Counted from the first letter of the stretch, positions 22,128 through 34,627 are shown. The stretch is 64,000 nucleotides of DNA from Linum tenue (GCA_946122785.1 CAMGYJ010000006.1:49434066-49498065), one strand, 5' to 3'. Notes: generated by a model not told the origin, from the sequence alone. Translations and numbers: made by a program.

Positions 22128-23552
22128 AATTAATTTCAAATAGTGTTTTACACTTGATATCTTTTGGAAATTGTTTAGATATTTTCAGAATAAGCTATCA
22201 TAGAGGATCATCATGTACGTTCTTTAAACATCAAGACCCAAAACAACAAGCAAGGAACTCACTTGGAGTAGCACAAAAATAATTGGTGTTCCAATGTGGC
22301 GATCATAAGCCATTTTTTAGGTTTATTTTTTCAAACTGGGAGAACGGTGAGTTTCGCTTCTAATGATCAGAAAAATTCTCCTTGACTCCAATCAAAGATA
22401 ATGATAAGATTCGATTGGTAGAGGTTTTCTTATGGGTGCATGCTTTAAATTTATAGGTCGAAGCGCACTCTCTAGTCAATCCTAACAAGGCCAAGTATAA
22501 CCAAGTTAGTAATTTTGTAAATTGGTTCGATCGTATTCCAAGGGTCACTATTTCCTAGGATACTTAGGCTCCATCATCATCTAAAAACAATGAAATCAAT
22601 TAGATAAACACATTCATTCATAAAAACCCTAAAATATCCATACATTACATAATAGCCATATAATTACGATTTTAGGATTTAAACCCATAGTACATTGGGT
22701 GATCAACCTATGTAGGGGAGAAGGAAAGACATACAAAGAGCAAAATTACAAGAAAAACTGAACAAAGTAAAGGGCCGCAAGACATCCTCAAGAAGATCTC
22801 GACTAACCTTATGAGCCACCTACCCGTCCCTCACTCGTGGAATCACCAACTGAGAAGCCTCATGAATATTCACAAACAAACACCAATTCACGACAGAAAT
22901 AAACGACACCAAATTAATGCGGTATCCCTGGCGTTTTGAAGGTCAGGACTAATCCACGACACAAAGCGTTCTTCTGCTCTTATTCAGCTCAAAGGCTGCC
23001 GATCCTCTATCACACCATATATATACAATCAACAACCCTAATCTATCCCATGTCATCAATCATATGCGGGCTAGGGTAAGTCTGCATTACCATGCAAGAC
23101 TCACGTGGGCTCACTATGGTTCAAGTCCACTAAACATAATGATAGATACAAAATACATGGGCTGCTTAATAATGATCGTCTAACATGAATAGGGGCCAAC
23201 TTGCGTAAATATTAATAACCAACTTTGATCTTTTGGGAACCAATTTGTTTGGCTGCAAAAATCCGTTTTTCTCTTTGTAGTTGTTGGGATAATTTTAATC
23301 GGTGATGTTAATAATCCTGGTTAAGAAACACTGAAATATATTGGGTTGGTAAGAAGAAGAATTTTAAGTCGGACAAAGAAAAACAAAAAATGATCCCAAC
23401 GAAAAAGAAATTAAGAATTTTATTAGTAGTCTGGATCGGATATAACAATTAATTGCACATAGATTAACAATCACGTTGTTTTAATTTCATTTACACACAC
23501 TAGCTTATTGATAAACACACATATGAATGTGGTAATGGAGAATTGGGGGGGT
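22128..23552. other. AP2 3' flank, no gene; contains empty LINE-B site
   Basis: 22128-22915 equals 8128-8905 and 38334-39115. 22916-23552 is the protease 3' flank shared with AP3. Around 23151-23167 the sequence AAAATACATGGGCTGC is continuous: this is the target of LINE-B without the element. No coding region seen. Confidence 0.7.
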
Positions 23553-24902
23553 TTAGGTGTTTGTGCAATCTGTAGGCTTGAAAGATAGAGTTTGCTTTGG
23601 AAGGTCATATCCAATGAGAAAGTTTTGTTGAGCAACGTTTCCATAGATGCTGAGTTGGTCGTTGGCGTAGAAAGCCAAACAAACCACTTTATCGTTGACC
23701 TGGATGAAAATGTTGTCGGAAGTGAGCACCACATCGGCTCCCTTGAAATGCGCAGTGACGGGAGGAAGTTTGAGACTGGAGTCTGGCACGTAGCAGAGGC
23801 TGAAAAAGCCTTCGGGGTCGCTGGTTTTGGTGCCGCCGGTGACCTGAGTCTCGACGGCATCAGAGAGCTGGGAGAAGAAATCAGTAGGCACAAGGGTCAA
23901 AGTCGTCCCTGAATCAATGATAATGTTGCCAGAGCCTCCAATGGAGGAGCCTTGGAAGGCAATCTTTTTGCTCCCAACGCTAACGGCTTCAAGTTGAAGG
24001 AAGTAAAATGTGGGTTGGGATGGATCCGAAATCAAGGGGGTGGAAAGGACACCATTTCCTGAAACCACGGCGTTGGTGCCGAAGTTCATCGTACTGGTCG
24101 GCTTGGCAGCTGCGTACGGGACCATGCAGTAGGAGAATTTCCCGCCAATGGATGAACCGAGTTGGCTGACAAGGGATGCAGGTCCTCCTCCAAGACCAAC
24201 GATGCCAGAGCCTTTGGGGCTAAATGTTCCTGCATTGTCATGCCCGCAGCCAATCACAGTTTTCGGAAGGGCCACAGGGTTGCCAGTCTTGGACTCCAAA
24301 GTCAGTGTTTCAGCTGCTACATCTCCTTGGGTGTGAGATTGGTCCCCATAACTCACCTGGTACTCGCAAACACTGCCGTCGGAGGAGCAAGAGCTTCCTT
24401 CACTCTGGAGCGAATTACAAGCGTTGGATGAACATGACACTGTTCTATAACTACTCGACGACTTGGGGTCAAATAAGGGCGCATCCTGCTTGTAGCAATC
24501 GGTGCAAGGCTTACATTGTGTCCATATAATGTCGCTGCCAGTGTCAGCAATCGCAACGATCGGAAATGGTGGCGTACCAAGGGAGATGTTCACCAGGTAT
24601 TCCCCATTGTTGGCCGTCAACTGAGCATCAGGATCCGAAGGGTCCGAAATAGACCTCGAACTGTTAAGGTGAAGCATGTGACTGAAACGATGCACTCGCC
24701 CAATCGATCGCCTACCCGCATTCCCAACGCGCCGAGCTGGCGTTTCCTTGGGATTATAGAAAGGCGAACCTTCGGAATCGCGATGGACCAGATTGATACT
24801 AAATCCACCGCTCTGCGCATCCACAAATGCGGACATAATTATACAACAAAACGTAGCTAGTGCAAGTGTGATCGGGAAAGACATGGTTGGTTTTGGCTCC
24901 AT
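23553..24902 (-). CDS. CDR1-like aspartic protease AP2 (complete, 449 aa)
   Basis: Intronless gene for a predicted secreted aspartic endopeptidase, peptidase family A1, plant nepenthesin/CDR1 subgroup. Residues 1-30 form a signal peptide (core ITLALATFCCIIMSAF, cut near AQ). A propeptide opens with FSINLVHRDS. Catalytic Asp are D120 (DTGS) and D330 (DSGT); the flap Tyr is Y185 (SYGD). The mature region has exactly twelve Cys (130, 133, 136, 157, 162, 172, 179, 219, 259, 370, 408, 446), including the nepenthesin-type insert cysteines. C-terminus is IGYDLPKQTLSFKPTDC. Length is normal for the family. Start: ATG at 24902; the upstream in-frame extension has no ATG and covers the TATA region. Arabidopsis CDR1 acts in apoplastic defence signalling; that role here is inference. 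All key residues are present, so it is probably functional. Confidence 0.93.
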   Translation of the reverse strand: MEPKPTMSFPITLALATFCCIIMSAFVDAQSGGFSINLVHRDSEGSPFYNPKETPARRVGNAGRRSIGRVHRFSHMLHLNSSRSISDPSDPDAQLTANNGEYLVNISLGTPPFPIVAIADTGSDIIWTQCKPCTDCYKQDAPLFDPKSSSSYRTVSCSSNACNSLQSEGSSCSSDGSVCEYQVSYGDQSHTQGDVAAETLTLESKTGNPVALPKTVIGCGHDNAGTFSPKGSGIVGLGGGPASLVSQLGSSIGGKFSYCMVPYAAAKPTSTMNFGTNAVVSGNGVLSTPLISDPSQPTFYFLQLEAVSVGSKKIAFQGSSIGGSGNIIIDSGTTLTLVPTDFFSQLSDAVETQVTGGTKTSDPEGFFSLCYVPDSSLKLPPVTAHFKGADVVLTSDNIFIQVNDKVVCLAFYANDQLSIYGNVAQQNFLIGYDLPKQTLSFKPTDCTNT

Positions 24903-24962
24903 GATGTATGTCAAGATTGAGAGATGATTGATGAGTGGAATTAATGGATCACAAATGCATTC

Positions 24963-24972
24963 TACATATAGT
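24963..24972 (-). promoter_or_regulatory. Altered TATA box of AP2
   Basis: Where AP1 and AP3 have TATATATAG, AP2 reads TATATGTAG on the coding strand, about 62 bp upstream of the ATG. It still resembles a TATA element, but the core is changed by one transition. Confidence 0.5.
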
Positions 24973-24983
24973 GTCTTCTTCAA

Positions 24984-25491
24984 ATCAATTATATTATGCT
25001 TCTTGTCATTATTTACATATATTCTTTTTTCATTAATTGATTGATGCCTTGTTTGTCACACTCATTTCCCCCTGACAAAATTAAAGGCCGCACATGACAA
25101 AATATTACCTTCATATATAATTAGAGTTGAGTTCACACATGACAAAGTTTGGACTCTAGGTTGATGTCCATTTCTTCATTCTCTAATCTCTACTATGCAT
25201 GTCCTATACTTCTTTACAGCTTTTCGTTGAACACTCCTATATATGTTTCTATGTGCTAACGATGCACTCAAGTTCCTGGCCACTCCAAATTATCGATTAA
25301 ACCTACACTGACTTCATTTTTCCGGTAAACTACAGAGCTTAAGTTATTAATTAATTAATTTATTAATAGCGCAAGTTAGCTCTTAATTGGTTTTCTGTTC
25401 CTTACGAAATTTTAGCCATCTCTAATTTTAGTAAGTAATCATGGATTCCGGATTACTGTTCGCCTGTGTATATGCTGAGCTGTGGCATCTA
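24984..25491. other. AP2 upstream region, no gene seen
   Basis: Shared with AP1 and AP3 up to about 25345. From there it continues TTAATTAATTAATTTATTAATAGCGC, matching 49028 onward. This is therefore the arrangement without the ~1.1-kb repeat block that separates these parts in the AP3 unit. Confidence 0.6.
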
Positions 25492-25819
25492 GGGGTGTTC
25501 AAACAGATTGGTTACTATGGTAACCATATTAACCAGTAGCATTCGGTTAATTTAGATAATTGGTTTGATTTGGTTAAACAATTTAGCTTATTTCGTTTGT
25601 TTTCAACGCTGCTAACCAGTGAAACCGATTAACCACTTAATGATACACCTAATATACAAAATTATTTATACTTCCAGCAACTAACCAAACCAAACTTTGG
25701 TGATTCCCTCATTTATTTCCATGTGCACAACAAACCAAAACATTATGGGTAAAAAATTAAATGGGCCTGTCTATTTACTAAACCAAACATTTTGGACAAC
25801 TACTAGACTTTAGGATTAA
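25492..25819. mobile_element. hAT MITE fragment
   Basis: Begins TAGGGGTGTTCAAAC and follows the reverse complement of the 14468-15281 MITE, but is cut off at about 25819 by a repeated piece of protease upstream sequence. No coding content. Confidence 0.7.
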
Positions 25820-25912
25820 CTTTGGACTCTAGGTTGATGTCCATTTTTTCATTCTCTATTATACATGTCCTATACTTCATCACAGCTTTTCGTTGAACAC
25901 TATATATGTTTC
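25820..25912. repeat. Second copy of protease upstream sequence
   Basis: TTTGGACTCTAGGTTGATG through CGTTGAACACTATATATG repeats 25145-25250. It shows a local duplication of AP2 upstream DNA with the MITE fragment between the copies. Also present at 49448-49532. Confidence 0.7.
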
Positions 25913-25987
25913 TATCTGTACGCTCTCCTCGACTCTGCGTCGGTTTTGCGTTACGACAACTAAAGATTACACAAGTCAAACGTATCC

Positions 25988-26016
25988 CGCAGCAGAGCGC
26001 GGGCGGATTATTAGTA
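25988..26016. repeat. Helitron-like hairpin
   Basis: TATCCCGC-AGCAGA-GCGCGGG, followed within about 10 bp by ATTATTAGT, resembles the 3' hairpin of plant Helitrons; repeated near 28127 and, decayed, near 49605. The terminal CTRR is only approximate (TTAG), so confidence is low. Confidence 0.35.
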
Positions 26017-27289
26017 AAATGCATTATATAAGTTTTAGTAATGATTAATACAATAGACAAAGCATATGGTTATGGATATTGGATAGATTGTCATTCCTTA
26101 TATCACTACAAAAAAGACAGACAGTTGTGACGAAAACCTACCGACGACACTATTTTTTTGTGAGAAATAAGAATTATTTTCAACGAAATGGACATTTTGT
26201 TGGAAGAAAAATTATTATTTATGACAATAAATTGTTTGCGTCATAAATTATTAGAAAACCCGTTGGAAATAATAATTTAGGCAAATTGGAGGAATAGTGA
26301 GTACCTATTTGTGACGAAGCCTGCTATAGCGTTGAAAATAATTATTATTACTGAAAATGTGAAAAAATGGCGTCATTAATATATGCTTTTTTCGACCCAC
26401 CAAAAAAGTTTGTGGGAATACTCAAGTTTTTTTTTTTTTTTTACGAACCTGTTTCATTGGAAATTATATTATTTATTAGGAATATCTATTTCCATAAGAA
26501 AAACTCTACATTTTTCGACTATCAATTACTAGTCGTCGAAAAATTTGGTAGTAATAAATGTACGTTGCAATGCATCACCGGAATCGTCATAATCACCATA
26601 GTATTTGTCACGAGAAGTATATATTCGTGGGAGATAATGTTATCATATATAAGTTCTTAAGACCAAATCATTGGTTGTCAGAAATAACATGTTAAGATTA
26701 CCAATGTTTTAGTAAGAGGTGATAATTTCTGACGAATAATGTATAATGTACAAATTATTTTGCATGTTTCGAGGAATGAACCATTAACCATGAGTTTACA
26801 GTGATGAGTACACACCAATTGCACTATGTTGTTGTGTGTCAACTTTCATGTTTGTGTTACTAGTTCCTAATGGAAAACTAAAAAAACTTACATCAAGGTG
26901 GATTGAACCAGATACCTTAAATTTACAACATTGATTTAACACCAATTAGACTAACTTATATTTTGAAAAATTTAAATCTACCATTACTATTTAGTAACGT
27001 TTAAAAATGGATATCATATTTCCCAATCTTATTATAGCCATAATGGACTGATCGGTTCATTCCGCTAAACCAAAGCGTCGACTTTCGCACTTTTTTCCGT
27101 TTTATTCTTATTATTAGAAAAAATTTCTCTTATCAAGAATTGAACTTGTGCCTCGAAATGAAAGACAACATACTTCACCGATGCCACCTATAACCAAAAA
27201 TATTGTTGACTTAATCACGTGGGACTTTTTTAACTTCATTGATCCATAAATCTATTGACTCAAAATCCAAATCAAATACCATTTGTATA

Positions 27290-27692
27290 ATAAATATAGT
27301 ATAGGTACAAAACAATTTTGAACTTGTACCATAAGGTATATGTTCAAGTTCAATTAGACCATTAAGATACATGTACAAGTTCAATTGAAATTTTACCATA
27401 AGGTACATGTACAAGTTCAATTTGACCATTAACGTATATGTGCAAGTCCAATTTCACCATTAGCGTACATGGACAAGCTCAATTTGACCACTAAGGTATA
27501 TGAACAAGTTCAACTGAACTTTTATCATAAGGTATACGAATAAGTTCAACTCAATTTGTACAAAAAGGTATAGGTGTATTTATTTGAACTTGTACCATAA
27601 GGTATATGTACAAGTTCAATTTGACCATTATAGTATAGGTACAAACTCAATTGAACTTTTACCATAAGGTTTATGTACAACTTTCATGGTAG
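27290..27692. repeat. ~35-bp minisatellite in CACTA-2 (unit 1)
   Basis: Roughly ten imperfect copies of a motif alternating ACCATAAGGTATATGTACAA with GTTCAATTGAACTT. Copies vary by several bases. It is a tandem repeat, not a CRISPR array: there are no unique spacers. Confidence 0.8.
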
Positions 27693-29427
27693 TTGCTATG
27701 ACGTGAATTATATTATTCACTCGACGACTGGGAGTCATGGGGGTCTCGCTGATTGGATTCGTTCTCCTGATTTCTGTTTTTATAGCACAAAGGATGATTT
27801 CTGTTCTACTGATTGGATTGGTTCAGGTATAATACATTCTTACTTATAATAAAATAATACAATAATGCATACTTATAAAATATTATACATAGAAATTTTC
27901 CATTCTTTCCTTCGTTTTTCCCCTAACAAAATTTCTCAAATTCTATGAAGGGAAAGTCACTAAGGCTCTCTTTATTTTTTGTATTGTTTTGTAGACTTTC
28001 ATGGGACCACTTTGCAAACTTTTAAAATGTAGGTACCAGTGAAACAACGATTCTATGTGTACGCTCTCCTCGACTCTGCGTCGGTTTTGCGTTACAACAA
28101 CTAAAGATTACACAAGTCAAACGTATCCCGCAGCAGAGCGCGGGCGGATTATTAGTAAAATGCATTATATAAGTTTTAGTAATGATTAATACAATAGACA
28201 AAGCATAGGGTTATGGATATTGGATAGATTGTCATTCCTTATATCACTACAAAAAAGACAGACAGTTGTGACGAAAACCTACCGACGATACTATTTTTTT
28301 GTGAGAAATAAGAATTATTTTCAACGAAATGGACATTTTGTTGGAAGAAAAATTATTATTTATGACAATAAATTGTTTGCGTCATAAATTATTAGAAAAC
28401 CCGTTGGAAATAATAATTTAGGCAAATTGGAGGAATAGTGAGTACCTATTTGTGACGAAGCCTGCTATAGCGTTGAAAATAATTATTATTACTGAAAATG
28501 TGAAAAAATGGCGTCATTAATATATGCTTTTTTCGACCCACCAAAAACGTTTGTGGGAATACTCAAGTTTTTTTTTTTTACGAACCTGTTTCATTGGAAA
28601 TTATATTATTTATTAGGAATATCTATTTCCATAAGAAAAACTCTACATTTTTCGACTATCAATTACTAGTCGTCGAAAAATTTGGTAGTAATAAATGTAC
28701 GTTGCAATGCATCACCGGAATCGTCATAATCACCATAGTATTTGTCACGAGAAGTATATATTCGTGGGAGATAATGTTATCATATATAAGTTCTTAAGAA
28801 CAAATCATTGGTTGTCAGAAATAACATGTTAAGATTACCAATGTTTTAGTAAGAGGTGATAATTTCTGACGAATAATGTATAATGTACAAATTATTTTGC
28901 ATGTTTCGAGGAATGAACCATTAACCATGAGTTTACAGTGATGAGTACACACCAATTGCACTATGTTGTTGTGTGTCAACTTTCATGTTTGTGTTACTAG
29001 TTACTAATGGAAAACTAAAAAAACTTACATCAAGGTGGATTGAACCAGATACCTTAAATTTACAACATTGATTTAACACCAATTAGACTAACTTATATTT
29101 TGAAAAATTTAAATCTACCATTACTATTTAGTAACGTTTAAAAATGGATATCATATTTCCCAATCTTATTATAGCCATAATGGACTGATCGGTTCATTCC
29201 GCTAAACCAAAGCGTCGACTTTCGCACTTTTTTCCGTTTTATTCTTATTATTAGAAAAAATTTCTCTTATCAAGAATTGAACTTGTGCCTCGAAATGAAA
29301 GACAACATACTTCACCGATGCCACCTATAACCAAAAATATTGTTGACTTAATCACGTGGGACTTTTTTAACTTCATTGATCCATAAATCTATTGACTCAA
29401 AATCCAAATCAAATACCATTTGTACAA

Positions 29428-29829
29428 TAAATATAGTATAGGTACAAAACAATTTTGAACTTGTACCATAAGGTATATGTTCAAGTTCAATTAGACCATT
29501 AAGGTACATGTACAAGTTCAATTGAAATTTTACCATAAGGTACATGCACAAGTTCAATTTGACCATTAACGTATATGTGCAAGTCCAATTTCACCATTAG
29601 CGTACATGGACAAGCTCAATTTGACCACTAAGGTATATGAACAAGTTCAACTGAACTTTTACCATAAGGTATACGAATAAGTTCAACTCAATTTGTACAA
29701 AAAGGTATAGGTGTATTTATTTGAACTTGTACCATAAGGTATATGTACAAGTTCAATTTGACCATTATAGTATAGGTACAAACTCAATTGAACTTTTACC
29801 ATAAGGTTTATGTACAACTTTCATGGTAG
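29428..29829. repeat. ~35-bp minisatellite in CACTA-2 (unit 2)
   Basis: Second copy of the 27290-27692 array, carried by the 2.14-kb duplication. The same order of variant repeats is kept, with a few substitutions (e.g. TACATGCACAAG for TACATGTACAAG). Confidence 0.8.
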
Positions 29830-30315
29830 TTGCTATGACGTGAATTATATTATTCACTCGACGACTGGGAGTCATGGGGGTCTCGCTGATTGGATTCGTT
29901 CTCCTGATTTCTGTTTTTATAGCACCAAGGATGATTTCTGTTCTACTGATTGGATTGGTTCAGGTATAATACATTCTTACTTATAATAAAATAATACAAT
30001 AATGCATACTTATAAAATATTATACATAGAAATTTTCCATTCTTTCCTTCGTTTTTCCCCTAACAAAATTTCTCAAATTCTATGAAGGGAAAGTCACTAA
30101 GGCTCTCTTTATTTTTTGTATTGTTTTGTAGACTTTCATGGGACCACTTTGCAAACTTTTAAAATGTAGGTACCAGTGAAACAACGATTCTTATTCCATT
30201 TTGCAACATTTAAAGCATTTAAGAACTATCAAAAGAAAACTTAAAAGATTCGATGCTTGTGATAATTGACTGGCCTATAAAGCATTTAAGCAGCAGCCGT
30301 CCCCCTTCATCCTTT

Positions 30316-30405
30316 CCAGGTGATTGACGATGACTTGGCGAAAAACTCGATCCTGTTATCGTCACCACCGACACAGGTTTTCCAGCTTGGGTTCGCAAGT
30401 TGAAG
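30316..30405 (+). pseudogene. Possible captured exon in CACTA-2 (second copy)
   Basis: Counterpart of 10436-10525: an AG acceptor-like site, then QVIDDDLAKNSI ... TQVFQLGFAS and stop. Family not recognised. The upstream sequence differs completely from the first copy, so the homology starts exactly at the putative acceptor. Confidence 0.3.
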
Positions 30406-31370
30406 TTCTTGCAGAAACTTACTATCATATGAGTGGGGCAGCTAGGGTTTGATAGAATTTGCAGTTGGACTTTGCTATGGTTTGGTAGATTTGCGCTTCG
30501 TTTGGTAAAGTTTGTATATGTGGGCTTTTTTAGAGATGGGCTTTGTTTGAGTTTATTCTTTGTACAATCATGTGAATAATGCATTACAAGTATTATGTAA
30601 GAAAAATTAGATAGTGTATTATGTAATAAAGTTTAGTATTACTATCTTCCCTCGTATATAAATTAACCAATAATCTCGGTATTAATCTACTAAAATGAAA
30701 TAATAAGGTACCCATAAATGTATATTGTACCAAATGTTGATTTTATTTATGACGATTGGCTCCAACCTCATCAGAAAAGACTAAAGGGTATTTTTGGAAT
30801 TGAAAATTTCCTATTCTTAACGAATTGATTTCCATCATATATAATGTTATCACCGATAAAATGTTTTTACCGACGACACATCCTCATCGGAAATAATCAT
30901 AGGGTATTTTCGGAATTGAAAATTCGATCCCATTTGCTAATTTTTTTCTACGAATAACTGTCGTAAAAAATGTAAAAGGTTATTTTAGGAAGAAAATTAT
31001 TTATTTCAGACGACATTTCTATGTCAATAAAAAAAATTCTACCTCGCAAATAAACTTCGTCATCTTTTGAGCATCAAGTATAATTTATTTCTGACAACGA
31101 TATTTTGATTATGTAAGGTCGATTACTGTTTACATAACATTTTAATAAAATGTTATAATTTTCATAAATTAATTATTTTACTATTACCCAAAATTTCTTT
31201 ATTATTATCTATAACATTTATCATCTCACAATTTTGTATTACGCATAAGTTTTGTATGGTAAGTTAACATTTATATCAAATGTGTATCTTACCTAAACTA
31301 TTTTTTATTATTTAATTCCAACTACATCTTTAAATAAGTAAATATAGATTTATAAATTATTTAATATCTT

Positions 31371-31400
31371 GCCGCAGTGAAGCGCGGACAGCAAACTAGT
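31371..31400. mobile_element. Helitron-like 3' end
   Basis: GCCGC-AGTGAA-GCGCGG hairpin followed by ACAGCAAACTAG|T. The spacing and CTAG-T end fit a plant Helitron 3' terminus. The same end is at about 50098-50126. The element would be non-autonomous, with CACTA-2 nested in it; the 5' TC end near 25911 or 49531 is uncertain. Confidence 0.45.
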
Positions 31401-31508
31401 ATATGATAATGCTCATAGTTGTTAAGTAAAATACAATTTGATATAAATTCTACCTATCTTAATTTAGAGGCAACTTCAAAACACAAATAAAAATAAAGGT
31501 TAATATAT

Positions 31509-32600
31509 TTGTATGGCCTGGAATTTGACCATATTATACATTCTACCCAATCTTTTCGATCTATAATATCCTGGCCCAAACTATACATAAAAATACCGAC
31601 ATTGGCCAAACCCGATGTTTGACTGTTATCTTGGACGGTCAAACGCGGTTACTAACGATCAACATGCTATGTCACCATCCGGTCATCATAAAAATCATTA
31701 AAATATCCGTAATTTACAGATATTTTCTAATTTAAAATTACTACAATTAAATTAATATAAATAAAAATTGAGACACCCACCGGCTGCTCCCCTTCGTCTA
31801 CTCCCCCAATCTCTTCTTCGACAAAGAGCTTCAACCTTTTCTTCTTGGATTGGGATTAGTTTACCAGGGAAAGGGTTCGTGAGAGTAGTTCTATAAATAT
31901 GTAAGTTTTTCAATAGTTTTAATGAATGAAGAAGAGTAAAGTTATTTGGTAGAAAAAATTTGTAGTTTTATCGCGTTTTCTTAGTTTATCGTAGAAGAGT
32001 TCTAGATCCACAACGCGTGAATTCCGAGCACACGACAATTGGTATCAGAGTCAAGTGGCGCTGAAGTCGCTATGTGGATTTCATTCGACATCAAGGGTAT
32101 TACACGCCACCGCCGCTATGGGCATAAACTACGAGTTCCTCGTCGAGCCCTTGGCTACCCGAGCTATCTGCCGCCAATACACCCACTGCTGCCTCGGTGA
32201 TAGGAGCTTTGGCAATTGGTGGAGCGCAATGGGAAATATCGCAAGCGCAGGCTGCACCAGCGTCCGCTCATTGTCATCAATAATCAATGGGGAAACTTAT
32301 TCTACATCGATCCGGATTGAGATAACGCATGAACTTCGCGGACGAAGTTCTTCAAATGGGAAGGTTTGGTGTATTATAGCACCCGTTGGACATGGTGGTC
32401 TATTCTGGGCTTAGTAATTAGAGACTTATTATTAGTTAATTGTTAGATTAATATGGTTATTTAGGGTATTCGTATTAGTTTATTGTATCTTCTTGAGAAA
32501 GTTATTGTTTACTTCCTGGGTTGGGATTAGTTTACCTTGTTTGAGGGAAAGGGTTTGTGAAAGTAGTCCTGTAAATATGTACGTTGTTCTATAGTTTTAG
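31509..32600 (+). mobile_element. Small LTR element (TRIM-like), copy 2
   Basis: Collinear with 11659-12795. LTR-like region, primer-binding site TGGTATCAGAG at 32040-32050, about 390 bp internal, then a second LTR-like region from about 32441, truncated near 32600. The internal part has about 60 bp not present in copy 1. Non-coding; the frame at 32055-32414 starts on a non-ATG codon and lacks known motifs. Confidence 0.6.
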
Positions 32601-34245
32601 TTTAATATGCATGATGCAAGAATAGTTGTAAAAGACTTACATAACACATTTGTTTGATTAATAACTGTGATAGAATGAGGTTGCGTAATCTTCCTTAATG
32701 TGTAGTCTCGTAATAAATTCAAGTTAGATTAAACTATATAATGTATAAGATTAAATTATTTTGCCATAAGTTTTAATATGCATGATGCAAATTGATACGA
32801 CGTTGAATATATATGGTACTAATAAATAAATTTATATTATTAATAAGTGAACTAAATTATAAAAAGTATTACATTTGATTAAAGTATTATGTGAATAGTA
32901 ACTTTCCTTACAAAATTCTTTTGTAATGAAAATTGAAGAAATCGTCATTTTAGTCAATTTAGAAATTTTCTTTCAAACTTATATCAGGAAGACTTAAGTA
33001 ATATGTTTGTTAATTGACACATTTCCCTCAATAAAAGTTTGTGTGTTGTCTAATTGTCTTGGTCCTTGCAAAGTCTTATATTATATGTTTTCTAGAATTG
33101 ATACATTAGAAATAACTGTTTTTCTATAAGATTACCTAAGGTATTTGTAATTTATGTAATTGTTGTCTAAAGGAATAAAAACAAAACTTTATGATAAAAT
33201 TGAGAGTAGGAGATAGAAAACAAATAATTGCATATACAACATGTGGGAAAAAGAGTTATGCTGAAATTAGGTGTAGCGTATAAAAAAAAATATAGGTGAA
33301 CAATACCCTAAAAAAAGGAAGCAAATTTAATGCACCCTTAACTTTTTAGTAAGGAACAGTAATTTAAGCTTATGTAAATCTTTCGTATTATGAAATAAAT
33401 AAATACTAAGATAGTTTTGTAAAAAGAATAAATCCGAGGGTAAAAACTATTTTTAGCCAATCTTTCATAAATTCAAAACATTAGTCAAACCTTTGAGAAA
33501 TACAAAATTATAGTCATTTTCATTCAAATATGTGGACTAACGATTAGCTCATGTGAAATTATGTTAAAACTAACATTAAATTTAATGGATAGTAACTATA
33601 ATTTTATAGTTTTATTAGAGATTTGACCAATATTCCGTATTCTCAAATGTTTGACTAAAAAATAGTAGTCACCCTAAATCTTATGGTGAAACTTTTCCAT
33701 TTTGTGTGGCTTGGGACAGTTTGTTGTTAAAGTGAATTTGATTGTAAAAAAAAACTAATAATTGATTTCTAGAAAAACTTATCATGGACCTTACTATATG
33801 AGATATGACCCTTACGTAATTAAGGAAAAATTAATTTTTCATCCTTGGTTACTTTACTTGCGCTATTATAATATAAAATATCAAAATATAATAAAAATAA
33901 TTTAATTAGCTTATGTCGCATTTTTCGATTGGGTTTACGTTTGATCGTTGTTTCATGACACATATCAATGCGTGAATTGTTATGAAAACTAAACTGAAAT
34001 AAACGACACCGAATTAACGTGGTATCATTGACGTTTTAAAAATAAAGACTAATCCACGACACAAAGCGTTCTTCTTCTCTAATTCAGTTCAAAGGCTACC
34101 GAACCCCAATCACACCATATATATATACAATTAACAACCCTAATCTATCACACGTCATCAATCATATATGTGCTAGGGTAAGTCAGCATTACCATGCAAG
34201 GCTCACGTGGGCTCAATATAGTTAAATGCTCACGTGGGCTCAATA
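32601..34245. other. Intergenic block, no gene seen
   Basis: Nearly identical to 12830-14430. AT-rich, with no recognisable coding sequence or RNA gene. At its right end the TCACGTGGGCTCAATAT piece occurs twice in a row (34203-34246), and the sequence then jumps into an hAT MITE fragment. Confidence 0.55.
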
Positions 34246-34446
34246 TTTTTCGTATAAAAAATTAAATTTTTGGGTACTAAAATGTAAAATATAAAAAATA
34301 TAGGTACCAAACCGTAATTTGTCATTTGGATCCATGGATCAATCCATGAATCCACCAATCCAATTGGATTTGGATCAAATGGATTGGATTTAAATGGATT
34401 GGATTATGTGGATATTTTTAATGGGTTGGTGGATTGGATTGATGGA
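34246..34446. mobile_element. hAT MITE fragment fused to LINE-A
   Basis: Right half of the MITE family seen at 2164-2555, ending in GGGTTGGTGGATTGGATTGATGGA and joined directly to LINE-A RNase-H-linker sequence. Both the MITE terminus and the LINE 3' end are missing at this junction. Confidence 0.7.
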
Positions 34447-34627
34447 TCTGATGCAGAAGGATCGGTAGCCCAAACTGTTTGCCTCAAAGACTACCCAGTT
34501 TCGAGACTTCCAAATCCTCCAGAGCACAGCCACGACCACCATGACCTGGGAGGGTCCATAATGATGGCCAAGAGTTTCTTTAGAAAGAGGGGGAATGGGA
34601 AACGAGGCAAGCCTTGACCGATATGCT

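Larger units (their letters stand above)
25911..30190. repeat. 2.14-kb direct tandem duplication
   Basis: Unit 1 is 25911-28051 and unit 2 is 28052-30190. By eye they differ by about a dozen substitutions and a shorter poly(T). Each unit contains the Helitron-like start, about 190 bp of flank, the CACTA-2 5' terminus and a 35-bp minisatellite. The junction shares TTCTAT with the left edge. Confidence 0.88.
26104..31106. mobile_element. CACTA-2, 5' part (internally duplicated)
   Basis: The terminus CACTACAAAAAAGACAG starts at 26104 (and again at 28245 in the second tandem unit), preceded by TAT. Subterminal TGACGA and CGTCA motifs follow. Internal sequence 30316-31106 is collinear with 10436-11230. 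The 3' terminus is missing: at about 31106 the sequence jumps to the 3' flank. Short AT-rich frames (e.g. 26367-26660) are not recognisable proteins, and no transposase is seen. Non-autonomous. Confidence 0.72.

Noticed and set aside
24903..24983. 27-codon N-terminal extension of AP2
   Set aside because: It has no ATG, overlaps the TATA box, and would mask the signal peptide.
27290..27692. CRISPR-like array of short repeats
   Set aside because: The repeat units are contiguous and imperfect with no unique spacers, in a plant transposon; it is a minisatellite.
25988..31400. Complete Helitron with Rep/helicase
   Set aside because: Only hairpin and CTAG-like ends are seen; no Rep or helicase coding sequence exists and the 5' end is uncertain.
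32055..32414. Protein gene in the small LTR element (also 12204-12677)
   Set aside because: The frame begins on a non-ATG codon, crosses into the LTR, and has no gag or other known motif.
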